A stretch of 64,000 bases of DNA from Marinobacter bohaiensis (GTDB taxonomy: Bacteria; Pseudomonadota; Gammaproteobacteria; Pseudomonadales; Oleiphilaceae): contig NZ_QGEH01000007.1 of assembly GCF_003258515.1 (NCBI RefSeq), forward strand, positions 1 to 64,000, in the 5' to 3' direction. Position numbers and translations under genes: made by a program. The first letter of the stretch is position 1. The number at the start of each line of letters is the position of its first letter. Positions 51,337 through 64,000 of the stretch are shown in pieces. A model generated the notes under the pieces. That model was not told the DNA's origin. It made no database searches and saw only the letters and a list, made by a program, of their open reading frames with translations.

Positions 51337-51421
51337 GGAATGTCGGTTCCTTGCATCATCAATGATCCGTGCGTTCGACCCACTGTGCTGGAGCCGGGGA
51401 AAATCGGCCCGGGCCGTTATG

Positions 51422-51482
51422 AAAAAAGCCGCGTTCCGTCGCAACAGGCCCGGAGGCGCCGTTACAGCGGAAGGCGGCTTTC
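51422..51482 (-). terminator. Rho-independent terminator of the atp operon
   Basis: On the minus strand AAAGCCGC-c-TTCC pairs with GGAA-c-GCGGCTTT, and six T residues follow (plus-strand A-run 51422-51427). The loop is about 30 bases and may fold further. A smaller ACAGCG/CGCTGT hairpin at 51491-51506 precedes it directly behind atpC. Confidence 0.75.
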
Positions 51483-51509
51483 GAGTTTACAGTACAGCGG
51501 GAGCGCTGT

Positions 51510-51929
51510 TTAGCGGCTCTTGCGCAGCTGCTGGATGGTTCTCAGCTTGGCCACGGCTTCTGCCAGTTCGGCAGCCGCCCGGCTGTACTCAAACTCACTG
51601 GTCTTGTTCGCCAGTGCCTTCTCGGCTTCACGCTGGGCTTCTTGGGCCGCGGCTTCATCCACGTCCTTGGCGCGCTCAGCGGTGTCCGCCAGAAGGGTCA
51701 CCAGGTTGGACTGAACTTCCAGGTAGCCCCCGGACACGTAGAGGATTTCCTCCTCACCGCCCTGCTTGATCACGCGAACCGGCCCCGGTTTCAGGGCCGT
51801 CAGCAGCGGCGTGTGTCCCGGTGCAATACCCAGGTCCCCTTCGGAACCGGCCGCGATCAGCATCTCGACCAGTCCGGAGAAGATTTTCTGTTCAGCACTG
51901 ACGACATCGCAATGTATGGTCATAGCCAT
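51510..51929 (-). CDS. atpC: ATP synthase F1 subunit epsilon
   Basis: A 139-residue epsilon subunit that couples the central stalk and inhibits ATPase activity. The N-terminal beta-sandwich ([46 protein letters not shown]) precedes the C-terminal helical hairpin rich in Ala and Glu. Last gene of the atp operon; it is separated from atpD by an unusual 304-bp gap holding a MITE-like element. Confidence 0.97.
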   Translation of the reverse strand: MAMTIHCDVVSAEQKIFSGLVEMLIAAGSEGDLGIAPGHTPLLTALKPGPVRVIKQGGEEEILYVSGGYLEVQSNLVTLLADTAERAKDVDEAAAQEAQREAEKALANKTSEFEYSRAAAELAEAVAKLRTIQQLRKSR

Positions 51930-51952
51930 TTCTTAGCCTCTTTGATCAGTAG

Positions 51953-52219
51953 GGAGCCTCTGATCAAGTCTATTGGTGATTCTGGCTCGCCCTGAAAGCC
52001 GGAATCAAGGCGCGGCTTTGCAGGAAGGCTGGTTGCCTTTCAAAAAGGCGCAACGCAGAGTCCGGCTTTCAGGGCGAGCCCCTTACGGGCAAGCCTTGTG
52101 AGCCTTTCTGGTCTGCGTTGCTCATCTTGCCAATGGAACCACCATTGTTGGCGATTCGCGCCTTGCCAGAAAGGCTCACAAGGCTTGCAGAATCGCCAAT
52201 AGACTTAATCAGAGGCTCC
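51953..52219. mobile_element. 267-bp MITE-like element inside the atp operon
   Basis: Imperfect terminal inverted repeats of about 32 bp (GGAGCCTCTGATCAAGTCTA at the left; the right end is inverse with TTAAGTCTA) are flanked by a direct TAG on both sides (51950-51952, 52220-52222). Inside are two perfect inverted repeats, of 20 bp (51984-52003 with 52061-52080) and 23 bp (52089-52111 with 52166-52188), each with a smaller hairpin in its loop. No coding frame. It fills the atpD-atpC gap and would be transcribed as a highly folded RNA. Confidence 0.82.
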
Positions 52220-52233
52220 TAGGAAATCGGGCC

Positions 52234-53643
<1,410 letters not shown>

Positions 53644-53678
53644 TTAAAGTCACAAAAACCAGTTGGGTCGTGAGGTCA

Positions 53679-54548
53679 TCAGACCGATGCTGCACCACTC
53701 ACGATTTCCGAAATCTCCTGGGTGATCGCTGCCTGGCGGGCCTTGTTATAGGCCAGCTGCAGGTCGTCGATGATGTTGCCCGCGTTGTCGGTGGCGCTCT
53801 TCATCGCAATCATCCGCGCCGCCTGTTCACAGGCAAGGTTCTCCATCACACCCTGATAAACCTGAGATTCGATATAACGTGTCAGAAGACCATCGAGAAT
53901 CGGCCGGGCATCTGGCTCGTAGATGTAATCCCACTGGTTCTTTTTGACGTCTTCATCAGTGTCTTCAGTCGCCGGCAACGGCAGCAGCTGATCAACCTTC
54001 GGCGTCTGCGTCATGGTGTTCTCGAACTCGTTCGACACCAGGTACAGACGATCGATCTTGCCTTCGGCGAAGGCATCGAGCATGACCTTGACGTTACCGA
54101 TCAGCTGGTCGGCACCCGGGGTGTCCCCCAGTTGGGTCAGTGCTGCGATGACGTTGCCGCCGTAGTTGCGGAAAAAGGAGGCGCCTTTCTGGCCGATGGC
54201 ACAGAGATCGGCGTCCACGCCCTTTTCCTTCCATTGCCGCATATCCCGGACCAGGGTCTTGAACAGGTTGATGTTCAAACCACCACAGAGGCCCCGGTCT
54301 GAGGACACCACGATATAGCCGACGCGCTTGACGTCGCGTTCGACCATGAACGGATGCACATACTGGGCATTCGCGCGTGCGATGTGCCCGATGACCTGCC
54401 GCATCTTGTCCGCATACGGGCGCGTGGCCTGCATGCGTTCCTGAGCCTTACGCATCTTGGACGCCGCCACCATTTCCATGGCGGAGGTGATCTTCTGCGT
54501 GCTCTTGATGCTGGAGATCTGGTTACGTATTTCTTTTCCGACGGCCAT
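53679..54548 (-). CDS. atpG: ATP synthase F1 subunit gamma
   Basis: A 289-residue central rotor shaft. N-terminal helix [33 protein letters not shown] and C-terminal helix [42 protein letters not shown] form the coiled coil that turns inside the alpha3beta3 ring; the middle GLCGGLN segment is conserved. Between atpA and atpD as usual. Confidence 0.97.
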   Translation of the reverse strand: MAVGKEIRNQISSIKSTQKITSAMEMVAASKMRKAQERMQATRPYADKMRQVIGHIARANAQYVHPFMVERDVKRVGYIVVSSDRGLCGGLNINLFKTLVRDMRQWKEKGVDADLCAIGQKGASFFRNYGGNVIAALTQLGDTPGADQLIGNVKVMLDAFAEGKIDRLYLVSNEFENTMTQTPKVDQLLPLPATEDTDEDVKKNQWDYIYEPDARPILDGLLTRYIESQVYQGVMENLACEQAARMIAMKSATDNAGNIIDDLQLAYNKARQAAITQEISEIVSGAASV

Positions 54549-54619
54549 AACTCACTGCCTTTTCAAGTTAGACACTCGAGCCTGAACTGACTGGGCCCGC
54601 CTTGGGGCGGGCCGGCGTC

Positions 54620-56164
<1,545 letters not shown>

Positions 56165-56192
56165 GCCTTTATCCTCAAACCTTGTGCAGAAA

Positions 56193-56729
56193 TCAGGAGC
56201 CCAGAGCGTCGGTCAGCTGCGCGATCTTTCCGCGTACAGAGGCGTCGATAACCATATCGCCGGCGCGGATCAGCACTCCCCCGATCAGGGCGGGCTCGAC
56301 CTTGCTGGAAAGGCTCACTTTGCGATCCAGTTTCTTTGACAGTGCCTGGCTGAGCGTCTGCTTCTGCTCATCTGTCATCTCATACGGCGCGCTCACCTCG
56401 ACATCCACGGTGCGGTCGATCTCGGCACGGTAGGTGTCGTAAAGCTCGGCAATTTCCGGCAGCAGCGCCAGGCGCCGCTTTTCGGACAGGAGGGATACAA
56501 AATTCCTGAACTGCTCGGAAACTGAGCCGTCGTAGAGGTCGATCAGAAACTCAGCTTTGCTCGCTTCGGGCACATTCGGATTACCCAGAAGCTGACGCAC
56601 GTCACTGTCAGACGCGACCTGTGCAGCAAAAGCCAGCGATTCCGCCCACTCGGCCAGTTGATTCTGGTCCTGAGCGGCCTGGAACGCGGCTTTCGCATAA
56701 GGCCGGGCTAGCGTTGTCAGTTCTGCCAT
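56193..56729 (-). CDS. atpH: ATP synthase F1 subunit delta
   Basis: A 178-residue delta subunit joining the F1 head to the b-subunit stalk. Typical N-terminal [26 protein letters not shown] and C-terminal [37 protein letters not shown] before the ATG; 12 bp after atpF. Confidence 0.97.
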   Translation of the reverse strand: MAELTTLARPYAKAAFQAAQDQNQLAEWAESLAFAAQVASDSDVRQLLGNPNVPEASKAEFLIDLYDGSVSEQFRNFVSLLSEKRRLALLPEIAELYDTYRAEIDRTVDVEVSAPYEMTDEQKQTLSQALSKKLDRKVSLSSKVEPALIGGVLIRAGDMVIDASVRGKIAQLTDALGS

Positions 56730-56741
56730 GATGAACCTCTT

Positions 56742-57212
56742 TTAGAGTTCCGCTGCGAGCTTGTTCAGCATTTCGCTGTGCTTGTCAGCGTCGACAGAGG
56801 TCTCCAGGATCTTTTCTGCGCCGGCAATCGCGATGGCCGCGATTTCTGCACGCAGGGCTTCGCGGGCCTGATTGCGTTCCTGCTCGATTTCCGAGCGGGC
56901 CTGCTCAACGAGGCGCTCGCCTTCTTTGCGAGCGTCGTCCTTGGCAGCATCCACAATGCTGTTGGCGCGCTTGTTGGCCTGATCAATGAGCGCAGCGGCC
57001 TGCTCTTTGGCTTCACGCAGTTCCTGGGCAGCTTTTTCCTGAGCCAGTTCCAGGTCACGTGAGGCGCGCTCTGAGGCAGCCAAACCATCGGCAATTTTCT
57101 TTTGACGCTCCTGCATGGCGGCCATAATCGGCGGCCAGACGTACTTCATGCAGAAGACGACAAAGATAAAGAACGCGATTGCTTGACCGATCAGCGTCAA
57201 ATTAATGTTCAC
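56742..57212 (-). CDS. atpF: ATP synthase Fo subunit b
   Basis: A 156-residue b subunit of the peripheral stalk. One N-terminal membrane helix ([25 protein letters not shown]) is followed by a long charged coiled coil reaching the F1 head. The start is GTG at 57212 behind GAGAGGTG, which matches the N terminus [12 protein letters not shown] of relatives. Confidence 0.97.
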   Translation of the reverse strand: MNINLTLIGQAIAFFIFVVFCMKYVWPPIMAAMQERQKKIADGLAASERASRDLELAQEKAAQELREAKEQAAALIDQANKRANSIVDAAKDDARKEGERLVEQARSEIEQERNQAREALRAEIAAIAIAGAEKILETSVDADKHSEMLNKLAAEL

Positions 57213-57280
57213 GTCTTCACCTCTCGCCTGTCGTATAGAGCTCGTTCAAAATCGGAAATCGCCTCTTGCGAGGCGATTCA

Positions 57281-57550
<270 letters not shown>

Positions 57551-57594
57551 TCAGTTAGTAGGTTTCAAGTTATGGGTTTTCGGTTTAAAGCGTT

Positions 57595-58885
<1,291 letters not shown>

Positions 58886-58946
58886 GCCCGTCCCGAGAAA
58901 ATAATGGCCGTTTCTGATTACCAATCCACCTGCATAAGCGCCGCAG

Positions 58947-58975
58947 ATTATATGTTTTCAAAATGGGCGAATCAA
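58947..58975 (-). promoter_or_regulatory. Sigma-70 promoter of the atp operon
   Basis: Reading leftwards, TTGATT (complement of 58970-58975) and a perfect TATAAT (complement of 58947-58952) are 17 bp apart. Transcription would start near 58940, about 55 bases before atpI. Confidence 0.85.
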
Positions 58976-59037
58976 CAAATCTGCCCAGTTAACGAGCACC
59001 TGCGATACAGCGCGCACGAAGAAATGGCACCCATGGT

Positions 59038-59079
59038 TGTGGATAATTCATTCACCCACAACATGTAGTGTTTTTCACA
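59038..59079. promoter_or_regulatory. DnaA boxes in the atpI-parB gap
   Basis: TGTGGATAA (59038-59046) is the exact inverse of TTATCCACA, and TTTTTCACA (59071-59079) fits the relaxed form TTWTNCACA. They lie between parB and the atp promoter and could be regulatory or titration sites. Confidence 0.6.
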
Positions 59080-59110
59080 GAACATTCAGGAAATAGCGGG
59101 AAACGGCGAC

Positions 59111-60001
59111 TTACTTGATATGGCCCAGGATGCCATCCAGCTCGTCGAGGCTGCTGTATTCGATCACCAGTTTGCCCTTACCACGCTGGCCGTGACTGAT
59201 GGCTACACGGGCCCCGAGGCGCTCGGCAAGGTCATCCTGCAGGGCGCGGATATTGGGATCGAGCGCCGGCTTGGCACCGGCTTTCTGGTTTGGCGATTCC
59301 TGCTGCAGCTTGCGCACCAGGGCTTCGGTCTGGCGCACGGAGAGGGATTTGGAGACGACCTGACGTGCGGCCTGGCCCTGCAGTTCAGGCGGCAGGGTCA
59401 GCATGGCGCGACCGTGCCCCATTTCCAGATCACCGTGCTCAAGCATCACCCGCACGTCCTCGGTCAGGCCGATAAGACGCAGCAGGTTGGTGATGGTGGT
59501 GCGGGACTTACCCACCGCCTCTGCCACCTGGGCCTGGGTGAGGCCAAACTCTTCCTGCAGGCGCTGCAGGGCGAAGGCCTCTTCGATGGGGTTGAGGTTC
59601 TCGCGCTGGATGTTCTCGATCAGCGCCATGGCGATGGCGGCTTCGTCCGGCACATCGCGGATGATGGCAGGGATCTGGTCCAGTCCGGCCAGTTGGGTCG
59701 CGCGCCAGCGCCGCTCGCCGGCGATCAGCTCAAAACGGCCTTCCGCCAGCGGACGCACCACCACCGGCTGCATCACACCCTGCTGACGGATGGAGTCGGC
59801 CAGTTCCTGCAGCGCGTCCTGGTCCATGTCCCGGCGCGGCTGGTAGCGGCTGCGCTGGATCAGGTCGACGGGGATGTCCCGCAGCTCGCCGTCGTGCTCA
59901 CGGATCTCGTCGCCATCCAGGTTGACCTTCGAGCCCGCCAGCAAGGCGCCCAGTCCGCGTTCGCCCAATCCTCGTTTTTTCGCCGCCATCTTGTCCGTCA
60001 T
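59111..60001 (-). CDS. parB: Chromosome partitioning protein ParB
   Basis: A 296-residue ParB CTPase clamp. The N-terminal KKRGLGERGLGALL contacts ParA and the GERRWRA CTP-binding box is in ELIAGERRWRATQLAG. Next comes the HTH that reads parS (GLTQAQVAEAVGKSRTTITNLLRL) and a C-terminal dimer domain. An in-frame ATG at 59989 is an alternative start. It follows parA by 40 bp. No parS site was recognised in the window. Confidence 0.96.
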   Translation of the reverse strand: MTDKMAAKKRGLGERGLGALLAGSKVNLDGDEIREHDGELRDIPVDLIQRSRYQPRRDMDQDALQELADSIRQQGVMQPVVVRPLAEGRFELIAGERRWRATQLAGLDQIPAIIRDVPDEAAIAMALIENIQRENLNPIEEAFALQRLQEEFGLTQAQVAEAVGKSRTTITNLLRLIGLTEDVRVMLEHGDLEMGHGRAMLTLPPELQGQAARQVVSKSLSVRQTEALVRKLQQESPNQKAGAKPALDPNIRALQDDLAERLGARVAISHGQRGKGKLVIEYSSLDELDGILGHIK

Positions 60002-60041
60002 TCTTCTGTCAGAGTCATCGAAGCCTCAGTCCGGTCGGGCA

Positions 60042-60836
60042 TTACACCGCCACCGGCTGGGTCTTGCGCTGCTGCCCGTTGCGCCGGACCATTTCGCCGG
60101 CCAGCGCCAGGTAGGCAATTGCGCCCTTGGAAGTGCGGTCGTACTTCAGCGCCGGCACCCCGTAGCTGGGCGCTTCCGCCAGCCGCACGTTGCGCGGGAT
60201 CACGGCCTTGTAGACCTTGTCGCCGAAGTACTCGTTGAGCTGGGCGGAGACGTCCAGCGTCAGGCTGTTGCGCGGATCGTACATGGTCCGCAGGATGCCT
60301 TCGAGTTCCAGGTCCGGGTTCACCGTCTCCTGGATCTGCTCGACGGTGTTCATCAACGCCGCCAGGCCTTCCAGCGCGTAATACTCGCACTGCATGGGGA
60401 TCAGCACGCTGTCGGCCGCCGACAGTGCGTTCACGGTCAGCAGGTTCAGCGACGGCGGGCAATCCACCAGAATGAAATCGTAACGGTCGCGCACGCTGTT
60501 GAGCTGCAGGCGCAGGCGGTGCTCGCGACCGATCTCGTTCATCAGCTCCACTTCCGCCGCGGTCAGGTCGCCGTTGGCCGCCAGGATGTCGAAGCCGGAG
60601 GCGTCAGCGTGGATGATGACATCCGCCGCCGACTGGCGCTTGGTCAGCACGTCGTAGCCGGACAGGGCCAGCGCGTTCTTGTCCACGCCGCTGCCCATGG
60701 TGGCGTTGCCCTGGGGATCCATGTCCACCAGCAGCACGCGGCGTTTGGTGGCGCTCAGGGAGGCCGCCAGATTGACGCAGGTCGTGGTCTTGCCCACGCC
60801 GCCCTTCTGGTTGGTGACCGCGATGATTCGCGCCAT
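60042..60836 (-). CDS. parA: Chromosome partitioning ATPase ParA
   Basis: A 264-residue ParA/Soj ATPase. The deviant Walker A is NQKGGVGKTTTCVNLAASL, with the signature Lys, and VLLVDMDPQGNATMGSG and FILVDCPPSLNLLTVNAL follow. It moves origin regions with ParB. AGGAGG overlaps the end of rsmG, and the ATG is 2 bp past the rsmG stop. Confidence 0.97.
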   Translation of the reverse strand: MARIIAVTNQKGGVGKTTTCVNLAASLSATKRRVLLVDMDPQGNATMGSGVDKNALALSGYDVLTKRQSAADVIIHADASGFDILAANGDLTAAEVELMNEIGREHRLRLQLNSVRDRYDFILVDCPPSLNLLTVNALSAADSVLIPMQCEYYALEGLAALMNTVEQIQETVNPDLELEGILRTMYDPRNSLTLDVSAQLNEYFGDKVYKAVIPRNVRLAEAPSYGVPALKYDRTSKGAIAYLALAGEMVRRNGQQRKTQPVAV

Positions 60837-60838
60837 GG

Positions 60839-61495
60839 TTAGCCTCCTGTCGTCCGAACGCGATCAATGATAAGCAAGTGACGTGCCCCCTCACAACCGG
60901 GAATCGCCAGCTCGACATTGCGATCCAGCCGCCAGTCCGCCGGCATGGCTTCCAGTTCCTCGGTGGGATACTGCCCCTTCATCGCCAGGAAGTGGCCGTC
61001 CGGCGCCAACAGGTGCCCGCACCAGGCCACCAGATTCTCCAGCGCAGTGAACGCCCGCGAGGTGATCTGCTCAAACCCCTGCCCGGGCCGGAAATCTTCG
61101 GCACGCGCGTGGATGACGGTGACGTTATCCAGCCCCAACTCCAGCACGCACTGTGTCAGGAATCGCGTTTTCTTGCTATTGCTGTCGAGCAGGGTGAACT
61201 GCCGCCCGGGACAGACGATGGCCAGCGGAATGCCCGGCAGCCCGCCACCGGCGCCCACGTCGAGCAGGTGTTCCGACTTGATATAGGGCAGGATCGCCAG
61301 GCTGTCGAGCAACTGGCGCGACACCATCTCGTGCGGCTCGCGCACCGCCGTCAGGTTGTAGGCGCGGTTCCACTTCTGCAGCAGCCCCAGGAAGTCCAGC
61401 AGGCGCTGCTGGACGGCCTCGTCCAGTTCCAGCCCCAGCTCGTCGAGCCCGGCCCGCAACTGCCTGGGCCAGGCGTTGTCGACCGCGCCGCTCAT
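60839..61495 (-). CDS. rsmG: 16S rRNA m7G527 methyltransferase RsmG
   Basis: A 218-residue SAM-dependent methyltransferase modifying G527 of 16S rRNA. SAM motif [20 protein letters not shown] is preceded by [30 protein letters not shown]. The ATG overlaps the mnmG stop by 4 bp (ATGA), showing translational coupling. Confidence 0.97.
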   Translation of the reverse strand: MSGAVDNAWPRQLRAGLDELGLELDEAVQQRLLDFLGLLQKWNRAYNLTAVREPHEMVSRQLLDSLAILPYIKSEHLLDVGAGGGLPGIPLAIVCPGRQFTLLDSNSKKTRFLTQCVLELGLDNVTVIHARAEDFRPGQGFEQITSRAFTALENLVAWCGHLLAPDGHFLAMKGQYPTEELEAMPADWRLDRNVELAIPGCEGARHLLIIDRVRTTGG

Positions 61496-63375
61496 GCGGA
61501 CTGCTTACGCAGCAGATCCCGCTTCTTGAGGTGCACCAGCAACTGGGAAATCGCCGCCGGCGTCACGCCCTGGATGCGTGAGGCCTGGGCCACGGTTTCC
61601 GGGCGCACATCCTTGAGCTTCTGCTTGATTTCGTTGGACAGACCGCCCACCGCGTCGTAATCCAGATCGGTCGGCAGCGGCAGGTTCTCGTTGCGGCGCA
61701 GGCGATCGATCTCCGCCTCCTGGCGCGAGATGTACCCTTCGTACTTCACCTCGATCTCGACCTGGCCGGCGACGATCTCTTCCGCCTGTTCGCCACTGAT
61801 CTCGGCAATGTGGGCGTAGGTGATTTCCGGCCGGCGCAGCAGATCCGCCAGGGTGTGCTCTTTCTGCAGGGCCTTGTTCAGGTACTGGTTGGCCCGTTCG
61901 GCTTCCGGCGTGTTCGGATGCACGTGGGTCTTGTCCAAACGCTGACGCTCGGTGGCGATGGCCTCGCGCTTGGTGTTGAACCGCTGCCAGCGGTCCTCGT
62001 TGACCAGACCCAGCTTGTGGCCGGTCTCGGTCAGGCGCAGGTCGGCGTTGTCTTCGCGCAGGATCAGACGGTATTCCGCACGGCTGGTGAACATGCGGTA
62101 CGGCTCGGAGGTGCCCATGGTGATCAGGTCGTCCACCAGTACGCCCAGATAGGCCTCGTCCCGGCGCGGGTACCAGGGGTCTTTTTCCTGCGCCCGCAGC
62201 GAAGCGTTGATGCCCGCCAGCAGCCCCTGGGCGCCGGCCTCTTCGTAGCCGGTGGTGCCGTTGATCTGACCGGCAAAGTAGAGCCCGCCGATGAACTTGG
62301 TTTCCAGCGTGTGGCGCAGGTCCTGCGGGTTCAGGTAATCGTACTCGATGGCATAGCCGGGACGCGTGATGTGCGCGTTCTCGAAGCCCGGGATCGAACG
62401 CACCGCCTTGAGCTGGATATCGAACGGCAGGCTGGTGGAGATGCCGTTGGGGTACAGCTCGCTGACCGTCAGGCCTTCCGGTTCGACGAAAATCTGGTGC
62501 GAGTCCTTGTCCGCGAAGCGGTTCACCTTGTCCTCGATGGACGGGCAATAGCGCGGGCCCACGCCCTCGATGTCGCCGGCAAACATGGGCGAGCGGTCAA
62601 AGCCGCTGCGGATGATGTCGTGGGTCTCCTCGGTAGTGCGGGTCACGTAGCAGCACACCTGCTCCGGGTGCTGGTCGCGGGAGCCCAGGAAGGACATGAC
62701 CGGGGTCGGGTCGTCCCCCCACTGTTCCTGCATCACCGAGAAATCGACGCTGCGACGGTCGATGCGCGGCGGCGTGCCGGTTTTCAGGCGACCGACGTTG
62801 AACGGCAGTTCGCGCAGGCGCTGTGCCAGGGCAATCGCGGGGGGATCGCCGGCACGGCCGCCGGCGTGGTTCTTCAGCCCCATGTGGATAACCCCACCCA
62901 GGAAGGTGCCGGTGGTCAGCACCACGTTGGCGGCGCTGAAGCGGATACCGGTCTGGGTCACCACGCCGCGCACCTGGTCGCCTTCGACGATCAGATCGTC
63001 GGCGGCCTGCTGGAAGATGGTCAGGTTGGGCTGGTTTTCCAGCACCTCGCGGATGGCGGCTTTATAGAGCACGCGGTCGGCCTGGGCGCGGGTCGCGCGC
63101 ACCGCCGGTCCCTTGCGGGAATTGAGCACCCGGAACTGGATACCGGCCAGATCCGTGGCCTGCGCCATGGCGCCCCCGAGAGCGTCGATCTCCTTGACCA
63201 GATGGCTCTTGCCGATCCCGCCGATGGCGGGGTTGCAGGACATCTGGCCCAGGGTCTCAATGTTGTGGGTCAGCAGCAGCGTACGGGATCCCATCCGCGC
63301 GGCCGCCAGGGCAGCCTCGGTACCGGCATGGCCGCCGCCGATTACGATGACATCGAAACGATCCGGGAACTCCAC
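61492..63375 (-). CDS. mnmG: tRNA uridine-5-carboxymethylaminomethyl modification enzyme MnmG
   Basis: A 627-residue FAD enzyme that with MnmE makes the cmnm5 modification on U34 of several tRNAs. FAD motif [21 protein letters not shown] is near residue 7, with [21 protein letters not shown] and [12 protein letters not shown] later. GTG 63375 is chosen because it matches the family start (EFPDRFDV) and has AGG seven bases upstream; ATG 63387 would add four residues. The partner gene mnmE is not in the window. Confidence 0.95.
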   Translation of the reverse strand: MEFPDRFDVIVIGGGHAGTEAALAAARMGSRTLLLTHNIETLGQMSCNPAIGGIGKSHLVKEIDALGGAMAQATDLAGIQFRVLNSRKGPAVRATRAQADRVLYKAAIREVLENQPNLTIFQQAADDLIVEGDQVRGVVTQTGIRFSAANVVLTTGTFLGGVIHMGLKNHAGGRAGDPPAIALAQRLRELPFNVGRLKTGTPPRIDRRSVDFSVMQEQWGDDPTPVMSFLGSRDQHPEQVCCYVTRTTEETHDIIRSGFDRSPMFAGDIEGVGPRYCPSIEDKVNRFADKDSHQIFVEPEGLTVSELYPNGISTSLPFDIQLKAVRSIPGFENAHITRPGYAIEYDYLNPQDLRHTLETKFIGGLYFAGQINGTTGYEEAGAQGLLAGINASLRAQEKDPWYPRRDEAYLGVLVDDLITMGTSEPYRMFTSRAEYRLILREDNADLRLTETGHKLGLVNEDRWQRFNTKREAIATERQRLDKTHVHPNTPEAERANQYLNKALQKEHTLADLLRRPEITYAHIAEISGEQAEEIVAGQVEIEVKYEGYISRQEAEIDRLRRNENLPLPTDLDYDAVGGLSNEIKQKLKDVRPETVAQASRIQGVTPAAISQLLVHLKKRDLLRKQSA

Positions 63376-63592
63376 AATACACCTCATGGGAATGGGGAAC
63401 CTCTGATTCAGCCAGAAGTTCCTGAACAAAATGGGTGCGAAGTATACCGCTTACGCCGGGCAAATTGCAGGGGTTCTGAATACTTTTTAACCAGCCCTTA
63501 GAGCCTTTGGGAATAAACACCTTTCAATTCGCAAAAATTGCTTGGCGGCTCAACTGGTTGTGAGGCGCACCTGAGAAAACTTTTCAAAAAAC

Positions 63593-63711
63593 TTATCCAC
63601 ACTGCGGCCAAGTCCCAAACGGCCAAATAACAACAATAAATCATTGATATAAATAAAATAAAAAGTCACTTTCTCACGACTTCTTCAAGGTTATTCATGC
63701 TTTTATCCACA
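63593..63711. other. Candidate replication origin region
   Basis: Two perfect DnaA boxes TTATCCACA (63593-63601 and 63703-63711) in the same orientation flank the most AT-rich tract of the window (about 63627-63665, mainly A/T with AATAAA-type repeats), which could be the unwinding element. The gap beside mnmG is the E. coli-type oriC location, and the genes to the left are transcribed away from it. The 420-bp gap 63376-63795 holds no gene. Confidence 0.5.
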
Positions 63712-63795
63712 ACCCCGGGCGTGCCCTCCGCACAAACGCCCCCGACCGAAAAGCGGCGATCGGCATGGGGGTAAACGCTTACCCGCCGGGACCAC

Positions 63796-64000
63796 TCAGG
63801 CCCGCCCTCCACGCAGGGTTTTCACCGCGTCCTCAAGGCCCGCGGCGCTCACCCGTCCGGGTTCCCAGGCTGGCCCGGCCACCAGCCCGATGCGCGACCA
63901 GAATCGCTTGGGTGGATGGGTGCCAGCGGTACCGCCTTTGTGACTGAATACGCTGCCCCAGAGCCCCTGCAACGCCATGGGCACGACCGGCACCGGGGTC
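63796..64000 (-). CDS. Lysophospholipid acyltransferase-like protein, 3' end (partial)
   Basis: The last 67 codons of a minus-strand gene whose start lies beyond the right edge. The text TPVPVVPMALQGLWGSVF, followed by PKRFWSRIGLVAG, is typical of the C-terminal part of PlsC/LPLAT domains in 1-acyl-glycerol-3-phosphate acyltransferases and of MFS-LPLAT fusions. The stop is at 63796. Whether other domains precede it cannot be seen. Confidence 0.7.
   Translation of the reverse strand, partial: TPVPVVPMALQGLWGSVFSHKGGTAGTHPPKRFWSRIGLVAGPAWEPGRVSAAGLEDAVKTLRGGRA

Noticed and set aside
59069-59084. TGTTTTTCACAGAACA as a possible parS site near parB
   Set aside because: It shares only the outer bases with the consensus TGTTTCACGTGAAACA; the central CACGTG palindrome is missing.

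Overview
The window is a GC-rich stretch of a gammaproteobacterial chromosome. Gene content points to a heterotrophic, probably marine or halotolerant, lipid-degrading bacterium of the Marinobacter/Pseudomonas type: a class Ia nrdA with two ATP-cones, a SulP transporter beside nhaB, beta-oxidation clusters with their own TetR regulators, and the order glmS-glmU-atp-parB-parA-rsmG-mnmG. The genus is an inference; no rRNA or tRNA is present to confirm it.

Layout. 0-17 kb is a mixed strip of single genes and short pairs: haloacid-dehalogenase-like enzyme, lipoprotein hydrolase, LysR regulator, Bcr/CflA and MATE exporters, thiol peroxidase, a NUDIX plus metallo-beta-lactamase fusion, macrodomain protein, paired DUF4398/OmpA lipoproteins, an AstE-like deacylase, SMR pump, truncated globin, MarC protein and an EamA transporter. 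17.6-31 kb is a lipid/ketone catabolism region. A TetR repressor lies divergent from a bifunctional hydratase/dehydrogenase, thiolase, two unequal acyl-CoA dehydrogenases and an SDR. A Baeyer-Villiger-type monooxygenase lies divergent from a second TetR with three operators exactly 24 bp apart. An Old Yellow Enzyme lies divergent from an HxlR regulator. 31-41 kb holds an RhlE-type helicase, a LysE exporter, an M23 peptidase and nrdAB; nrdA is preceded by tandem NrdR boxes and a cobalamin riboswitch with an intrinsic-terminator platform. 42-46 kb is an ion module (universal stress protein, SulP with STAS domain, NhaB).

From 46.5 kb to the right edge all recognised genes are on the minus strand: dadA behind a tandem glycine riboswitch, glmS, glmU, the complete atpIBEFHAGDC operon with a near-consensus promoter and a terminator, parB-parA-rsmG-mnmG, an AT-rich gap with two perfect DnaA boxes (candidate origin), and the 3' end of an acyltransferase gene.

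The most interesting non-coding signals are the glycine riboswitch in front of a D-amino-acid dehydrogenase, the double NrdR/B12 control of nrdAB, a 267-bp MITE-like nested palindrome inserted between atpD and atpC, a REP-like 26-bp repeat family at two loci, and a Fur-box-overlapped promoter facing a 48-codon orphan ORF. No CRISPR array, tRNA, rRNA, complete transposase gene or prophage was seen.
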